Shown one piece after another: positions 12,501 to 23,804 of a stretch of DNA of 64,000 bases. The position numbers and the translations under genes were made by a program. The notes beneath the pieces are model-generated. The model worked only from the letters and a program-made list of their open reading frames with translations, was not told the origin of the DNA and did not search any database. Each line of letters opens with the position of its first letter. Position 1 is the first letter of the stretch. This stretch comes from Pseudocercospora fijiensis CIRAD86 (lineage: Eukaryota; Ascomycota; Dothideomycetes; Mycosphaerellales; Mycosphaerellaceae): positions 62,001-126,000 of the forward strand of contig NW_006921549.1 of the NCBI RefSeq assembly GCF_000340215.1. The letters are read 5' to 3'.

Positions 12501-13640
12501 CTAGAATAATATAAGCAGAAAAAAGAGTAGGGGTTACATAGCAGGAGAAAGCGAAGGCTAACTAACTACTAGTCGAGAAGGAACGGGCTAAGAAAGAGAG
12601 AATCGATCGCGAACTCGACGTACGTATAGCTAAAGGCGAAGCTATATCGCGCGCGTAAGAAGCTAGACGAGTAGAACGGCTAACATCTATAGAAGAACGC
12701 CGTATATAAGAGTAGGCCGAACAAGAGGAGGATAAGCGAATATACAATAAGAGGGTAATAAACGAGGTAGCGAATATAGAACGGCGCCGACTAGACTCGC
12801 TAAGTATAAGCCTAGGGATATAGCTTAAGCACTTTATTATAGTATATACATCCGGCAAGGCGAAGTCGGCGCAAGAGGAAGTCTATAGTACGCGAACTAT
12901 AAAGAAGACTACTATCGAGGAGTTTAAGCATCTATATAGTAATATAATCCGAGAGGATGTTACTTTGCTACTATACGTCGAGAAGTTGCGAAGAGGGCTA
13001 CTCCCGGTCTAAGTTAATATACATAGCGGTACAGTATTAAGCTAGCTAGCGTTACTTAGTTGTTTTCTAACTATAGGCTAGGCGGTTATATAGGCACGAA
13101 ACGTTTAATATAAGGCGATGTCTAGTTAATAATCTACCGAGCCGACGGACGATAAGGAAGCGTCCTTATTCTAAAAGGCATTCGCCGACATAATAGTAGG
13201 CCTACTACGCGTTAACTTAGATAGTATAGCCGAGTCGGAGGAGCTAGACGATTAGGATATAGACGTAATAACGGGCAGTATTAAATACGTATATACTAAT
13301 ATATATAAGTTTATAGGACGTCTCGGCGTAAGAATAACTAGCGCACACAAACAATATCTAATATAGATACCGGTAATAGAAAGCCCGACGGTACGGGCTA
13401 TACGCCGATAGCGTATTATAACGGATAGTAACGACTTTCTATATAGGGAGCAGGAAGACGAAGATGCGCGACTAGCGCTTACTACCGAGATAAACATCTT
13501 TATTACTAATAAAGAATATCGTAGGACTCGTCTATTCGACTCTAATAAGGCACCGCTAGAGCAGCGATTTTAGCGGACTAGGCTCTATAAAAGGGGCGGT
13601 TCTAGGCTTAGTAACAGATTAAGCCTCGCATTTAAAAGGG
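9560..13640 (+). pseudogene. MULE transposase with long charged C-terminal extension
   Basis: A single frame starting at ATG 9,560 runs for about 1,350 codons, broken only by TAA/TAG. The MULE catalytic triad is visible and intact: Asp in GIDAEN at 10,241, Asp in SDRQKG at 10,388 and Glu in NNSESINN at 10,733. Spacings are 49 and 115 residues. The MULE signature after the second Asp reads IQHLAKNFDNNF, with the upstream Cys and His positions mutated to Tyr. A CCHC-like knuckle at 11,315-11,356 (YSVCKQNRLDGRGY) keeps one Cys. A basic stretch precedes the knuckle. After it the same frame continues about 750 codons through Lys/Glu-rich, coiled-coil-like sequence of no recognised family, well beyond usual transposase length. 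The start and the end are uncertain because RIP removed the context. Confidence 0.85.
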
Positions 13641-14060
13641 TATAGTCGAGTTATTAGTTGTAGTTAACCGTTCTCCCGCGAATTTCTATATCTATAGTAG
13701 GCTACTATAGATATAGAAAAACCCCGCGTAATAGCCGCCTACCTCGGATAAAGGGTTTTGCAACGATATTACGAAACAACGGTATCTAGCAATAGATATA
13801 TAGGGCTTACGCCCCGATAGGAGCCGTCCGCCGGGTAAGCGGTTAAACTATTGCTTATAGTAAAGCTATAAGGGCGGCTATAAGGCTATAGTCGTTCTCG
13901 CGCGAATTTCTATATTCGTAGTAGGCTACTATAAATACGGTAAATCTAGTTCTAACTTAATATAGCTATCGTTAATTACTACGTAAGTATGTTATATAAC
14001 GTGTTATACTTATCGGACTAACCCGTACGAATTTCTATATCCGTAGTAGTATTTATAGAA
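13641..14060. repeat. Cluster of perfect and near-perfect TTTCTATAT hairpins
   Basis: Three hairpins lie close together: about 13,680-13,720 (AATTTCTATATCTATAG to CTATAGATATAGAAA), about 13,907-13,947, and about 14,031-14,071 (AATTTCTATATCCGTAG to TATAGAATATAGAAATT). Stems are about 12-16 bp. Between them, 13,803-13,853 is a 50-bp block (GGGCTTACGCCCCGA to GCGGTTAAACTATT) that recurs at 14,562-14,612. Confidence 0.75.
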
Positions 14061-14109
14061 TATAGAAATTCGCGCGGGGCAGTCGGACAGATACAGATCG
14101 CTAGATTCG

Positions 14110-14720
14110 GGGTCTTAGTAGGACATTAAGGCCGCTAGTCTTCCTCTTATAAGACCTTACTTAGTAGATCGTCGAATAACATTACTATTAATACTATAAC
14201 TATCCGCAGCTCCGTAGTATATACCGCCTAGCAACTACGTTCCTACCGAACTATAGCGATAGACATACCTTACCCGCTAGCGACGGTTATATCGGAGACT
14301 CGGAGTCGATAGAAACAATACGAATTACTCGACGCGATTACTACGGCCCTCGAAGAACTATATAGATACCGGACTAGCTATCGCACACCGCGTGTTTAGT
14401 ACAAATAATATAACCCGAAGGTTTGTTAAGTACGTTAATATAGACAGCAATACGGACGCGCCTATATAGAGCGATACGTCCTATATATAGATAAGAGGTT
14501 CTATAACGTTACTACCGATAAAGGCATCTAGCTCGAGCTAGTTTAAGATACTTATAAAGGGCTTACGCCCCGAGAGGAGCCGTCCGCTAGGTAAGCGGTT
14601 AAACTATTATATACATTGTCTACGAAACTAACTAGGGAATTTAAGTATAGGTCGCTATAGTATATATGCATCGTATAGCTAGCGGATAGCCGCGCTTCTC
14701 GAAATTGGTCGTATAATAAA
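14110..14720 (+). pseudogene. Coding-like segment near the MULE right half, unidentified
   Basis: One plus-strand frame is open apart from TAG/TAA codons. It reads ITTALEELYRYRTSYRTPR-like, then YIDKRFYNVTTDKGI- and GLTPREEPSARQAVKLL-like stretches. The last block overlaps a 50-bp repeat also found at 13,803. The style is that of a real protein but I recognise no family. It may be a second MULE gene or a fragment of an older insertion. Confidence 0.35.
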
Positions 14721-14799
14721 GAGGCATCGGCTTCCTTCTAAACTCCGCCGGAAGCCTATAGTAGCGGCTACCGATATAGTAGATAACTTTAACTTACTC

Positions 14800-15790
14800 T
14801 TATTACGGCATCGGTATAAGGATGTTATAAATTACAACTAAATAGAAGCAAAAGGATATAGCATCGGTACGAGGATGTTATAAATTACAACTAGAAGCAA
14901 AAGGATATAGCCTAGGTACGAGGATGTTATAAATTACAACTAAATAGAAGCAAAGGGATATAGCCTCGGTACGAGGATGCTATAAATTACAAACAGAAGC
15001 AAAAGAATATAGCCTTAGTATAAGGATGTTATAAATTACAACTAAGTAGAAGCAAAAGGATATAGCCTCGGTATAGGCAAAAGGATATAGCCTAGGTACG
15101 AGGATGTTATAAATTACAAACAGAAGCAAAAGCAGAAGAACACAGTATCGGTATAGGCAAAAGGATATAGCCTAGGTACGAGGATGTTATAGATTACAAA
15201 TAGAAGCAAAAGCAGAAGGATACGGCATCGGTATAGGTAAAAGGATATAGCCTAGGTACGAGGATGTTATAGATTACAAACAGAAGCAAAAGCAGAAGGA
15301 TACGGCATCGGTATAAGCAAAAGGATATAGCCTCGGTACGAGGATATTATAAATTATAAGTAGAAGCAAAAGTAGAAGAATACGGCCTAGGTGCGAGGAT
15401 GTTATAAATTACAAGTAGAAGTAAAAGCAGAAGGATACGGTATCGGTATAGGCAAAAGGATATAGCCTCGGTACGAGGATATTATAAATTATAAGTAGAA
15501 GCAAAAGTAGAAGGACACGGCCTAGGTACGAGGATGTTATAAATTATAGGCAGAAGCAAAAGCAGAAGGATACGGTATCGGTATAAGGATGTTATAAATT
15601 ATAAGTAGAAGTAAAAGCAGGAGGATACGGCATCGGTATAAGGTACGGCATCGGTATAAGGATGTTATAAATTACAAGCAGAAGTAGAAGGACGCGGTAT
15701 CGGTATAAGACGCGGCATCGGTATAAGACACGGTATCGGTATAAGACACGGCATCGGTATAAGGCACGGTATAAATTCTAAATAGAAGCA
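14800..15790 (+). repeat. Long imperfect tandem array, units about 50-115 bp
   Basis: About fifteen units repeat GGATATAGCCTAGGTACG, AGGATGTTATAAATTACAA and AGAAGCAAAAGCAGAAGGA, with a TACGGCATCGGTATAAG block added in later units. At the right end the array collapses to tandem copies of CACGGTATCGGTATAAGA. The purine-rich composition and variable unit size suggest expansion by slippage or unequal exchange. No stable reading frame was found. Confidence 0.85.
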
Positions 15791-16660
15791 AAAGGATATA
15801 GAGGGTTAGGTAGATTTGTAGGTTAATCCGGTAATAGGGTAGAAGTAGGAGACTAACTTACCTTGCCTTATAGTAATAAGACAAAAGTAGAAGACTTACT
15901 AACCTTGCTTACCTTAGAATAAGAGACTTATATAGCCTTTATAGCAAGGGCAAAATACTTACCTTACCTTAGGAGTAAAAGGTAAAAGACTCACCCCCTG
16001 CCGCCTAGAAGTCTAAGTTTTATAGGAGGCTATAGAAACTCGATCGCAGCTAGAGGCTAGGCTTATACTATTCTCGATTTTCTAGTAAGGGGTAAATTCA
16101 CTTTAACGCGGTACTTTAGCCGAAGTAGGGTTACCTTAGTCTAACAATGTTAGACCTCCTAATCTAATATAGGTATCTCGGAATAGAGCTCTTACGACGC
16201 TATGCCCGAGGGCTTTAGAACTAATGTTTAAGGAAGCGCGACACCCCCTAGGGTTCTAGGCCGAAGCCCGAGGTTTTGCGTAGTGTTTGAATCCTCTAGG
16301 TAAAGGATATTTACTAATAACTAAGCAGAGGAGGGACTACACTCCTAACCTTACCTGCTAGTATAGTAGCAGGCTCGCGTCGCTATTAGATACTAACTAT
16401 CAATTCTTATATATATATATACCTTTGTAGTTGTCGCTCGCGTAGTAGCTTAATAGTATAGATTATAGACGAGGTAAACTTTCTACGATATAATAGTCGT
16501 AGGTTCAACCTACAATATCGTCCCTAATTATTTACTATTCCCGGTATTATAGACATAGTAACTCGGCAAGTGTCCCGCTAGAGGAGTAAATATAGAACGG
16601 TATATACTAACTGCTTAATAAGTCGACGTCTACGGAGTTTCTAGAGTTCCGGATCTCGCA
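15791..16660. other. MULE interior, no gene seen
   Basis: Ordinary RIP-altered sequence. A tRNA-like T-arm motif near 16,497 was examined and rejected. No frame or repeat is convincing. Confidence 0.4.
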
Positions 16661-17000
16661 AACTATCCGAGCCTAAGCCTCGAAAAGATAACTAATTTCC
16701 GTATCCGCTAGCCGACCTATTAAATATAGAAACTCGCAACCTCGAGGCTAAACCTAGAGGCTAGTTTCAATTTCCGTATCCGCTAGCCGACCTATTAAAT
16801 ATAGAAATTCGCAACCTCGAGGGTAATTCGGAACCTAAAGACTAATTCTAACTCGAATTTCTGTATCCGCTAGTCCCTATACTAGATATAGAAATGCGGA
16901 ATCTCGAGGCTAATACGGAACCTCGACCTCGCGACGGGCCCGACCGAATATCTAGTAGGTAGCGGCAATTTCTACCTTCGCTCGTCTATCTATTAAATAC
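16661..17000 (+). repeat. Three to four hairpin units, period about 80 bp
   Basis: Units near 16,692, 16,771, 16,857 and 16,968 each begin AATTTCCGTATCCGCTAG or a close variant. Each contains a pyrimidine-rich spacer, ends ATTAAATATAGAAA, and the first three are followed by GCAACCTCGAGG-like sequence. They are extended versions of the TTTCTATAT hairpin family. Confidence 0.75.
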
Positions 17001-18060
17001 GGAAAATAGCGATATCGCTAAACAATATAGGAATAGAATAAACGTACTATACTATAACGACGAAACAAGGGCCGGAGCGGGTAAGGCGTAGAGATCTCTT
17101 CTAGATCTACGTAAACTATATTAAATATAGTTTTTAGTTCAAAAATGCGGAAAAGTAGAGCTAGTAGAAACACGTAGACTACTAGAGCGAGAAACTAGCT
17201 ATACCGCTAGTACTAAGACTAAGAACCCTAGTAGAAACGAAACAATAGCCTAGTAGCCCTCGTTCTTCTTCTTCTTCGTATCGAGACGGCTATTTATAAT
17301 CGGTTAGTCTTGCTCTCGGCATACTTAGTACGGTTAGCGATAGATATATATAACTTCTTACTAGATCGAAGACGACCTAGCGGCGTCGCCGCAGCGGCGA
17401 CCTCTATAGTGCCCTAGGCGGGCGGGAAGTTAGCGGCGCGCGCGGCGCGTAGTATAGAGGTTGCTATACCGATCTTGATTAGCCGCTACGACTGCTAGCG
17501 AGCAATAGACTTCGTACTAGAGCGCATTGTTGCTTCCTATACCGTTAACGTAGTTCTTGTGTTTAAGGTAGTATTATAGATAAGAGTAAGAGGGTATATA
17601 GTCGACAGGGCGTAAGAAGATATATACTACTACCCGATATAATATTCGATTCTATCGAAGTTGCTATTGTATTGTTAAACCTTACCGTACGTAATGTTTA
17701 GTATTACACAATAGTATATGCCTTAGCTAAATAGAAGGACTTTACTTAGCTTTACTTTACTTAGAATTTTACTAGATAGGGGTATAGGACTTCACTTTCC
17801 TAAGCGTTTTGCTAAAGTAGCATTTCAGTATTGTATACGCTATCTTATATAACATAGAAATCCTGCTTTGCTTTTTAGGTATAGTAGTCGCGATATCCTA
17901 CGCGGCGAGGGTACGCGACCTACCTTATTGTTTAAGGCGACAACGATAGGGTATAGAAAGGGAGGGCATACCGTACGAACCTTAAGCCTTTACAACTATA
18001 CTATAGACATAATGATTTCTATATTTGCCCGCGTGCCCTATAGATGCGAAAAATCGTAGA
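17001..18060. other. MULE right interior, no gene seen
   Basis: The segment holds a CpG-rich patch near 17,385-17,450 and one further degenerate hairpin at about 18,012-18,060. A 63-codon open frame at 17,868-18,059 shows no protein-like features and is probably fortuitous. Confidence 0.4.
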
Positions 18061-18253
18061 TAGAGTAGGAGGTACTAATGTTTCCTATTTTAGTAATTTC
18101 TATGTCAATAGATTCCTATATATATAATTAATATGCCAATGTATGTGCCAATGTTATAAAACTATACTATTTTAGAAATCCTAGGCAATGTTGCTAATGT
18201 TGTCCTATCTTAGTAATTACTATACTAATAAGTCCTATTTAAGCATTTACCCG
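18061..18253 (-). repeat. Right terminal inverted repeat of the MULE
   Basis: The outer 55 bases are the inverted counterpart of 3,931-3,985. Inner blocks such as GTACTAATGTTTCCT also match the left end in reverse complement. The terminus ends CATTTACCCG and is followed directly by the target duplication. Confidence 0.88.
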
Positions 18254-18263
18254 TACTTTATAA
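18254..18263. repeat. Right 10-bp target site duplication of the MULE
   Basis: TACTTTATAA is identical to 3,921-3,930, with the element ending exactly at 18,253. Confidence 0.92.
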
Positions 18264-19749
18264 CGACGAAATATAGGCCGTTATTCGCCCTCTTAAAGAA
18301 AAGAATAAGCCCTATACTATAGAAGTTATCGCTATCGCTCGCCGAGTGTTCTTTTATATAATAAGGTATTATAGCGAAAGTAGCCTCTATTTTAATCTTA
18401 CTAATTCCTATAAGTAAGCCCTCGCTAACTTTTATAATATAATATACAAGTCCGACTATTATAAATATTTTCGCTTTTAGCGTTATAAGTCCGGTTCTAG
18501 CGAATATAAATACGCCGATACTATACTATATACGCTAGTATATTTTATTCGTTATATCTCCCCCGAAGTTCTATTCTTCCCTTTAATAATATTACCTACT
18601 AATAAAATTAATATTAACGTCGACGGAGAAGTCGCTAGTCTAAGTAATAAAGTCGATAAAAAAGTCGACTATAGCCTTATCTAAGTAATACCGACCGACG
18701 AATAGCGTAAACTTTAGAATAAATTTAGTAGCCGCGTACGAAGTAGTATTACCGAGATAGAAGAACTAGAACTATATTCTCTTATTTCCTAGTTATTACT
18801 CTCTCTATTCTAGTATCTAATTAGTAGCTATTAGTTCTACTCTCCGCTTCTTAGCTATCTCGCACTTTATATAATATAACTATATTTAGGTATATCGTAG
18901 GAGCCGAACGACTTTAATTACTATTTCTCTACTATTATCTCTATAGGGCAACTCCTTATATTTAACTACTTTTAGTATTATAAATAGAACTTCGACCGCG
19001 ACGACGAAGCTTTAGAAACTCTTTAGTATAAGATAGAGTTATTATTTACGCGAGAGACCGCTTTTAGAGAAATTATCCGCTAGTATAGTACTCTCTTTGC
19101 CTTTACTAGTAACTATATATCGACTAATTAGGCTATCTAGGCCGCCGACGGTAAATCCGTTTAATTTAGGGACGTTATACTACGGGTTATAGACCTAACT
19201 ACTCTATTAGAGTATTACTACTAATAGGCGTATAAGGGCCTATAGCGCGACCTCCTTTTTAGACTTCTATATAACTCTATTCCCTTTACCGACCTTTACG
19301 ACCGCTCCGAAGAAACTACTATCTACTTTAGCTTCCTCTAGGATAAGCGTAATACTACTATCGTTAACCTAGCTTAGACGTTCGTTATTAACGCTATCGC
19401 TAGTAATCTAGCTTTTTTTGTATTTATACTTAGAGGCCGGTTTAGATCTACTCCGCCTTAGCTTAGTAGTTAGTATATATAAGTATTACGTCTAAGAGTT
19501 CCTTTAGCTACTTAGTGTCCTTATATTTACTAGTAGTAGTTAGCCTACCTACTAACCTAAATTCTTCTTAGCTATATAGCGTAAAATATAGTCTATCTGC
19601 TCTATTACTATCCGAGATAGATACGTTATAATTTACCTAACTTATACTAAGCTTCGCTAGAAGCTAAATTATAAATAAAACGTCTACTTCCTATTTACGC
19701 TTAGCCGCCTACTCGTCGATTACCTTATATACGTTTAACTATTTCGCGA
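18264..19749 (+). pseudogene. Unidentified ORF, 3' part, truncated by a gypsy LTR
   Basis: This continues the frame of 3,690-3,930 across the MULE. Blocks include RPLKEKNKPYTIEVIAIARR, RYYSESSLYFNLTNSYKQAL, VDGEVASLSNKVDKKVD, DDEALETLQYKIELLF, SIPFTDLYDRSEETTIYF and NTTIVNLAQTFVINAIA. A final conserved-looking part reads RDRYVIIYLTYTKLR, LNYKQNVYFLF and RLLVDYLIYVQLF. About 500 codons are visible and all stops are TAA/TAG. It is cut at about 19,750 by the LTR of a minus-strand gypsy element. The last blocks resemble, from memory of the style only, the region before RecQ-type helicase domains in large fungal subtelomeric proteins. No helicase motif is present here, so I leave the function open. 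Confidence 0.6.
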
Positions 19750-20670
19750 GTATAAGATAGGTTATATTAGTAGATAGATAGGTTAGTAGTAGGTTAGTAT
19801 AGTATTCGATAGAGATCTAGAAGGAGAAGAAGGAAGGTAGGCTAGTTAGCCTAACGCTAAGCGCTAAGCCCTACCTAAGGTACTAAGACCCTAGCTTTAC
19901 TCGAGCTAGTTATATACTAATTATATATAGCCTCTAATAAACGCTTTCCTTCGAAAGGACGCGCCCTCGTAGCCTATCTATATTCTAATCTTAACCTCTA
20001 TTGTCGCTAACTTAGTAGATCTAATAAGCTATTTAGCCTACGCTAAATTAAAGGCTTAACTACCTAATTATATAAGTATATTAAACCTTACCTTCTAATA
20101 GCAATATAATATCTAACTCCGACTATACTATTATTATATATAATAGAGTAATATATAGCTATAAGAATTAAGGGCTATTAACTAATTATAATACGTACGC
20201 GTCTTCCCTACTATAAAAGGTAGATATACGAGGTATTATAGTACTACCTCCGTTCTAAGTAATATTATCCGAGTTTTTTATATCTACTCTAAAAGACCTA
20301 GTAATATTCGTTTCGAGGGCTATTTACTATTCGTAGTTTTACTAGCCCTAATTAGTTAGGTTTAGCAGCCTTTAATTGCCTAAAATACAGTTTGTCTAGT
20401 TTCTATAGATAACGGCTATTATAAGTATAGTAGTTAAGGTTCGCCTCGCTTAAAGGATCGGAAAGATCGAGAAGTAACTTATTATTCGTAAGATCGACCC
20501 TAGCTAGCTTAGCTCTATGTTTTTGCCCTTAGTTAGTCTATTAATTACTTAACCTTTTAAGCGGCTCTCTATATTTTAACTTAGTCTTAAAGTTTTTAAT
20601 TAAACTCTTAATATCGTTAATCTTATAACTTAGTTAGTATAGTATATTCTAGCCTTAGGCCCGTAGTATA
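19750..20670 (-). repeat. LTR A, family A gypsy copy 1
   Basis: The left edge TATAAGATAGGTTATATTAG is shared with 23,805, 29,438 and 48,515. The body matches the LTR at 29,438 for about 0.9 kb, up to CTTAGGC-AGTATAGGYAAGG. The terminal TG/CA dinucleotides appear mutated to TA by RIP. Confidence 0.8.
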
Positions 20671-21149
20671 GGTAAGGTTGTTTCTATAAGTATAGTAATA
20701 ATAGTAAGTAATATTAATAATAGCGGCGCTAGCCGTCTTAGCGCTAACCTTACCTTACTTCTTATTTCCTTCCTTAACGAATAATAATACTATTAATACG
20801 ATCGCGTCGACTTATAATATATTACTAGCTTATAGCGCGACGCTATTATTACTATTATTATTTTTCGCGCGCGCGCGCCGTCCTCGCTAACCGCCTAGGC
20901 CTCGAGGCCTCGATAGGATAAAGGAATAAAAGGGGGACCTAAATACTAAGAGGAAGACCTTATAGGATACATTAGTAAAGAGGTAGAGTTCTTAAAAGAG
21001 TAGGCGATTAGCTAACGTGTTATAACGCGCTTATTATTACTATTATAGTATAGTCTTATTATCCCTTAGTAATAATTGCTTGCCTCTAATTAGTTAGCTA
21101 ATAGTACCCTAGGGGTACTCTTAATCCTAGGTCTCTTTAGCAATATTAG
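20671..21149 (-). other. Family A gypsy 3' non-coding region with (CG)n tract
   Basis: The region is shared with 41,525 to about 42,070 of copy 2, including GCGGCGCTAGCCGTCTTAGCG and a CpG tract at 20,866-20,878. The tract is also present at 41,760-41,770. It lies between the chromodomain end and the 3' LTR. Confidence 0.65.
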
Positions 21150-23804
21150 CAATATTATAAGCTCTTAGCCTTCTTCTTGTTCTTTATATTAGTCTAATAC
21201 TTATCTAGTAACTTAGTTATATCCTTAAAGGAGTCTTTAGCTTCCTATTAGTCCTATTTAGGTAAATAGCCTTACTATCTTAATAGGTACTCCTTGCCTT
21301 ATCTAGTTCGGTACCTTAGGATACGTTCTATAGACTATAGCTCTTTACTATCCGCTAGTATGTCTTTATATTTAGTAGGGGCTTCTTTGGGACCTTCGCG
21401 GTAATAATATAGTTTAAGGAAGGAGATATAGAAGGTATTATAGATAGTATAGTATAGTAGGAGCTATAATTAGTAGGCCTAACTATTGCCCTTCGGTTCT
21501 CGGATATAGAAGGGACTAATAAACCGTAGTGCTAGTTTAGGGCGTATTTTGCTATTAGGCGATAGGTGTTTACGGATACAGAGGTTCTTTATACTAAGTA
21601 TAACTATATCGCCTTACTTAAAGGTTATTAGCGTATAAAGCTTATTATAGTAGGTCTTTTAGTATTCTTAAGCCTTTATTAGCTTCTCGGCTATCTTAGC
21701 GTAGATTTCTCGTATCTTTTAGACCCTTTTAATAGCCGCTAGTATTTTAGGTACTTAATACGCTTCCCTTTCCTTACGCTCGGCCTCGAGCGATAGGGGG
21801 TCTTATAGTAGTATATAGTTGCTCTCTATTATTACGAAATAATACAATACCTTAGTAGATAAGTAGACACTATTATTATATACGAATTTAGCTAGTTATA
21901 GGAGATTAACCTATTTATTAGGGTCCTTATTAATGTAGCTCTATAAGTATTACTATAGGGTAGCATTTTACCTCGTAGTCTAGCTATCTATTTATAGATA
22001 GAACGCTATAGATAGCCGATGCTTAAGTCTCAGCTATAGGCATATCTTACTCTAATAATAGGACGTAAACGTCGACTCTCGGTTAGAGACTATCCCTTTA
22101 AGGGTCCTCTAATATCTATAGAAGATATTATTCTATAGTCTTTTAGCTAGGTTAATAGCCGTTTAATCCTTATAAGCGGGGACATAGCGAGCGCTCTTAG
22201 TAAATCGGTCTACGACGACTAGGATAGCGTTAAAGATATCTTTACTTCCCCTTCGCTTAGTAGGGGGAAGACCTATAATAAAGTCTATTATAAGCTCTAT
22301 AAATAGCTTATAAGGGATTAGTAGTAAGGATAACTCGCTAAAAGGCTAATGTTTTAGTACCTTAATACGTTAATGTATAGTATATATATTTACGTATTCC
22401 TTTATATTCCGCTTACTATATAGCTAGTAGTATATACGAGATAGTAGCTCGTACGACCTCTCTATACTATAGTAACCGGCAAGCTTACTATTATAGTATC
22501 GCTTAAGAAGCTCTTATTAGATCGAATGCTCGGTAGAGATATATAGTCTACCCTTATAGCGCAAATAGCTATCGGTATTAATTAACTAACTTAAGCTAGA
22601 TCTTGTCTTACGGCTATTACTAAGCTAATCTATATAGGCTATAGTAAAAGCGTCCCTTTACTAAGCGCGTAATAGCTCGTTTATAAACGCTTAGCTATCT
22701 CCGTTCGCAAGTTCGCTTAATAGTACCCTCGCTATCTTACGTAGTACGTACTATATATATCTAGTAGTACTAGTAGCCGGATTAACTATAGTAGTGCTCT
22801 TCTTACTATTACTATATATAGCGATACCGACTAGGGAGTTATCGTAGCTCTTCCTATCGGTATTATTAACCTTAATACGTATTATTAATATAGTAAGAGT
22901 ATTAATATACTTTAAGCCGTCGCGGAGTCTAGTAAGCCGCTTAACCTATACTTACTTTACTATAAGGTCTATAGTAATCTTATACTATAGGGTTAGAAAC
23001 AATGAATTAATAGATTAGGTTTCGCTATCGTAACCGGGTCGCCGCGATAGACTATTAGTAGGGTTACTTACGCCTAGCCGATATAGAATATCGAAGTTAA
23101 ATCTAGCTAGGTAGACGGCCTATCTTACCTATCTACCTATAACCCTATTAACCTTAGTAAGTTATCGGAGATTATTATAGTCTATATAGACCTAAATAGT
23201 ATACTAAGTACTATCGAGATAGTAGCGCTAGTACTTAAAGGCTTCTATAATAGCTAAGAGCTCTTACTCGTAGGTCTCCTACCGACGTTCTATATCGATT
23301 ATCTTTTATAAGAAGAAGGCAACTAGATACTAGTAATTGTTATTATCTAATTGCTATAATATAATAGCCGATATAGCGAACTATAAAGCGTTAAAATTAA
23401 TACGGATCTACTTACTTAGTACAAAATAGTATAATAAGGGGACTTTAGTAAAGCGTTGCTTTAAACCGTTAAAAGCGGCTTGTGCTTTATTAGTCTATTT
23501 AGACTCTCTAGAAGGGTTAGCCTTAGTCTTAGTAAGTTTAGTTAGTAGCATTACGTGCCCTGAATAGCCTTTAATAATTCGACGGTAAAAGTTAGTAAAA
23601 CCTAGGAATAATTAAAGCTCCTTAATACTAGTAGGGGTTAGCTATTTAGTAATAGTTTTAACCTAATTAGGATTAGCCTTAATACTATTAGTTAATACGA
23701 GGAAGCTAAGGAAGGCTACCTACTTAGTAGTAAAGGTATATTTAGAAGGCTTATAATATAAGCTATAGGCTCGTAGGCGATTAAGTACCTTACGGACTAT
23801 AGCC
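21150..23804 (-). pseudogene. Gypsy pol fragment: RNase H, integrase, chromodomain
   Basis: Read on the minus strand, 23,804 to about 23,000 encodes the end of RT and RNase H (TYEQELLAIIEAFKYQRYYLD-type block at about 23,170-23,270, then VYLARFNFDILYRLG). Integrase occupies about 22,650-21,700. The integrase C-terminus and a chromodomain run from about 21,700 to 21,160 (GPFISPFYIREPKGN, then RILRYRTRQGKEYLLRWQGY, ending in a Lys-rich tail). All breaks are TAA/TAG. The missing upstream part includes the RT catalytic motif. Confidence 0.88.

Larger units (their letters stand above)
3931..18253 (+). mobile_element. Giant Mutator-like element (MULE), 14.3 kb, RIP-decayed
   Basis: The boundaries come from three agreeing lines of evidence: a perfect 10-bp target duplication, inverted termini starting CGGGTAAATGCTTAAATAGG, and exact restoration of a flanking reading frame when the element is removed. 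Inside lies a transposase frame (9,560 to about 13,640) with MULE-type D-D-E residues and a degenerate CCHC region. There are also at least two other coding-like segments and several tandem arrays. Numerous short hairpins built on TTTCTATAT are found only within these boundaries. The length is unusual for a MULE, and much of the excess is repeat sequence. All frames carry RIP-type stops, so it is inactive. Confidence 0.9.
19750..23804 (-). mobile_element. Gypsy family A, copy 1 (3' LTR to RNase H), truncated
   Basis: Minus-strand Ty3/gypsy element. Its 3' LTR lies at 19,750 to about 20,670, a non-coding 3' region follows to about 21,150, and pol runs from there to 23,804. It ends abruptly where a second LTR of the same family begins, so the RT, protease, gag and 5' LTR are missing. 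Copy 2 at 29,438-48,715 is closely similar and allows base-by-base comparison. Copy 1 is the empty-site reference for both the Helitron and the small inverted-repeat element that interrupt copy 2. Confidence 0.85.

Noticed and set aside
12191..13497. Three minus-strand open frames (12,191-12,397; 12,562-12,858; 13,252-13,497)
   Set aside because: They are antisense to the transposase frame, are Ser/Arg/Tyr/Ile-rich without domains, and are explained by RIP not creating stops in that antisense phase.
14800..15790. CRISPR-like regular array
   Set aside because: Unit and spacer lengths vary, the spacers are themselves repeats, the genome is eukaryotic, and no cas-like gene is present.
16440..16525. 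tRNA-like sequence with a GTAGGTTCAACCTAC arm and a TAGCTTAATAGT D-arm-like motif
   Set aside because: The T-loop would be 5 instead of 7 bases, and I could not pair an acceptor stem or find an anticodon arm.
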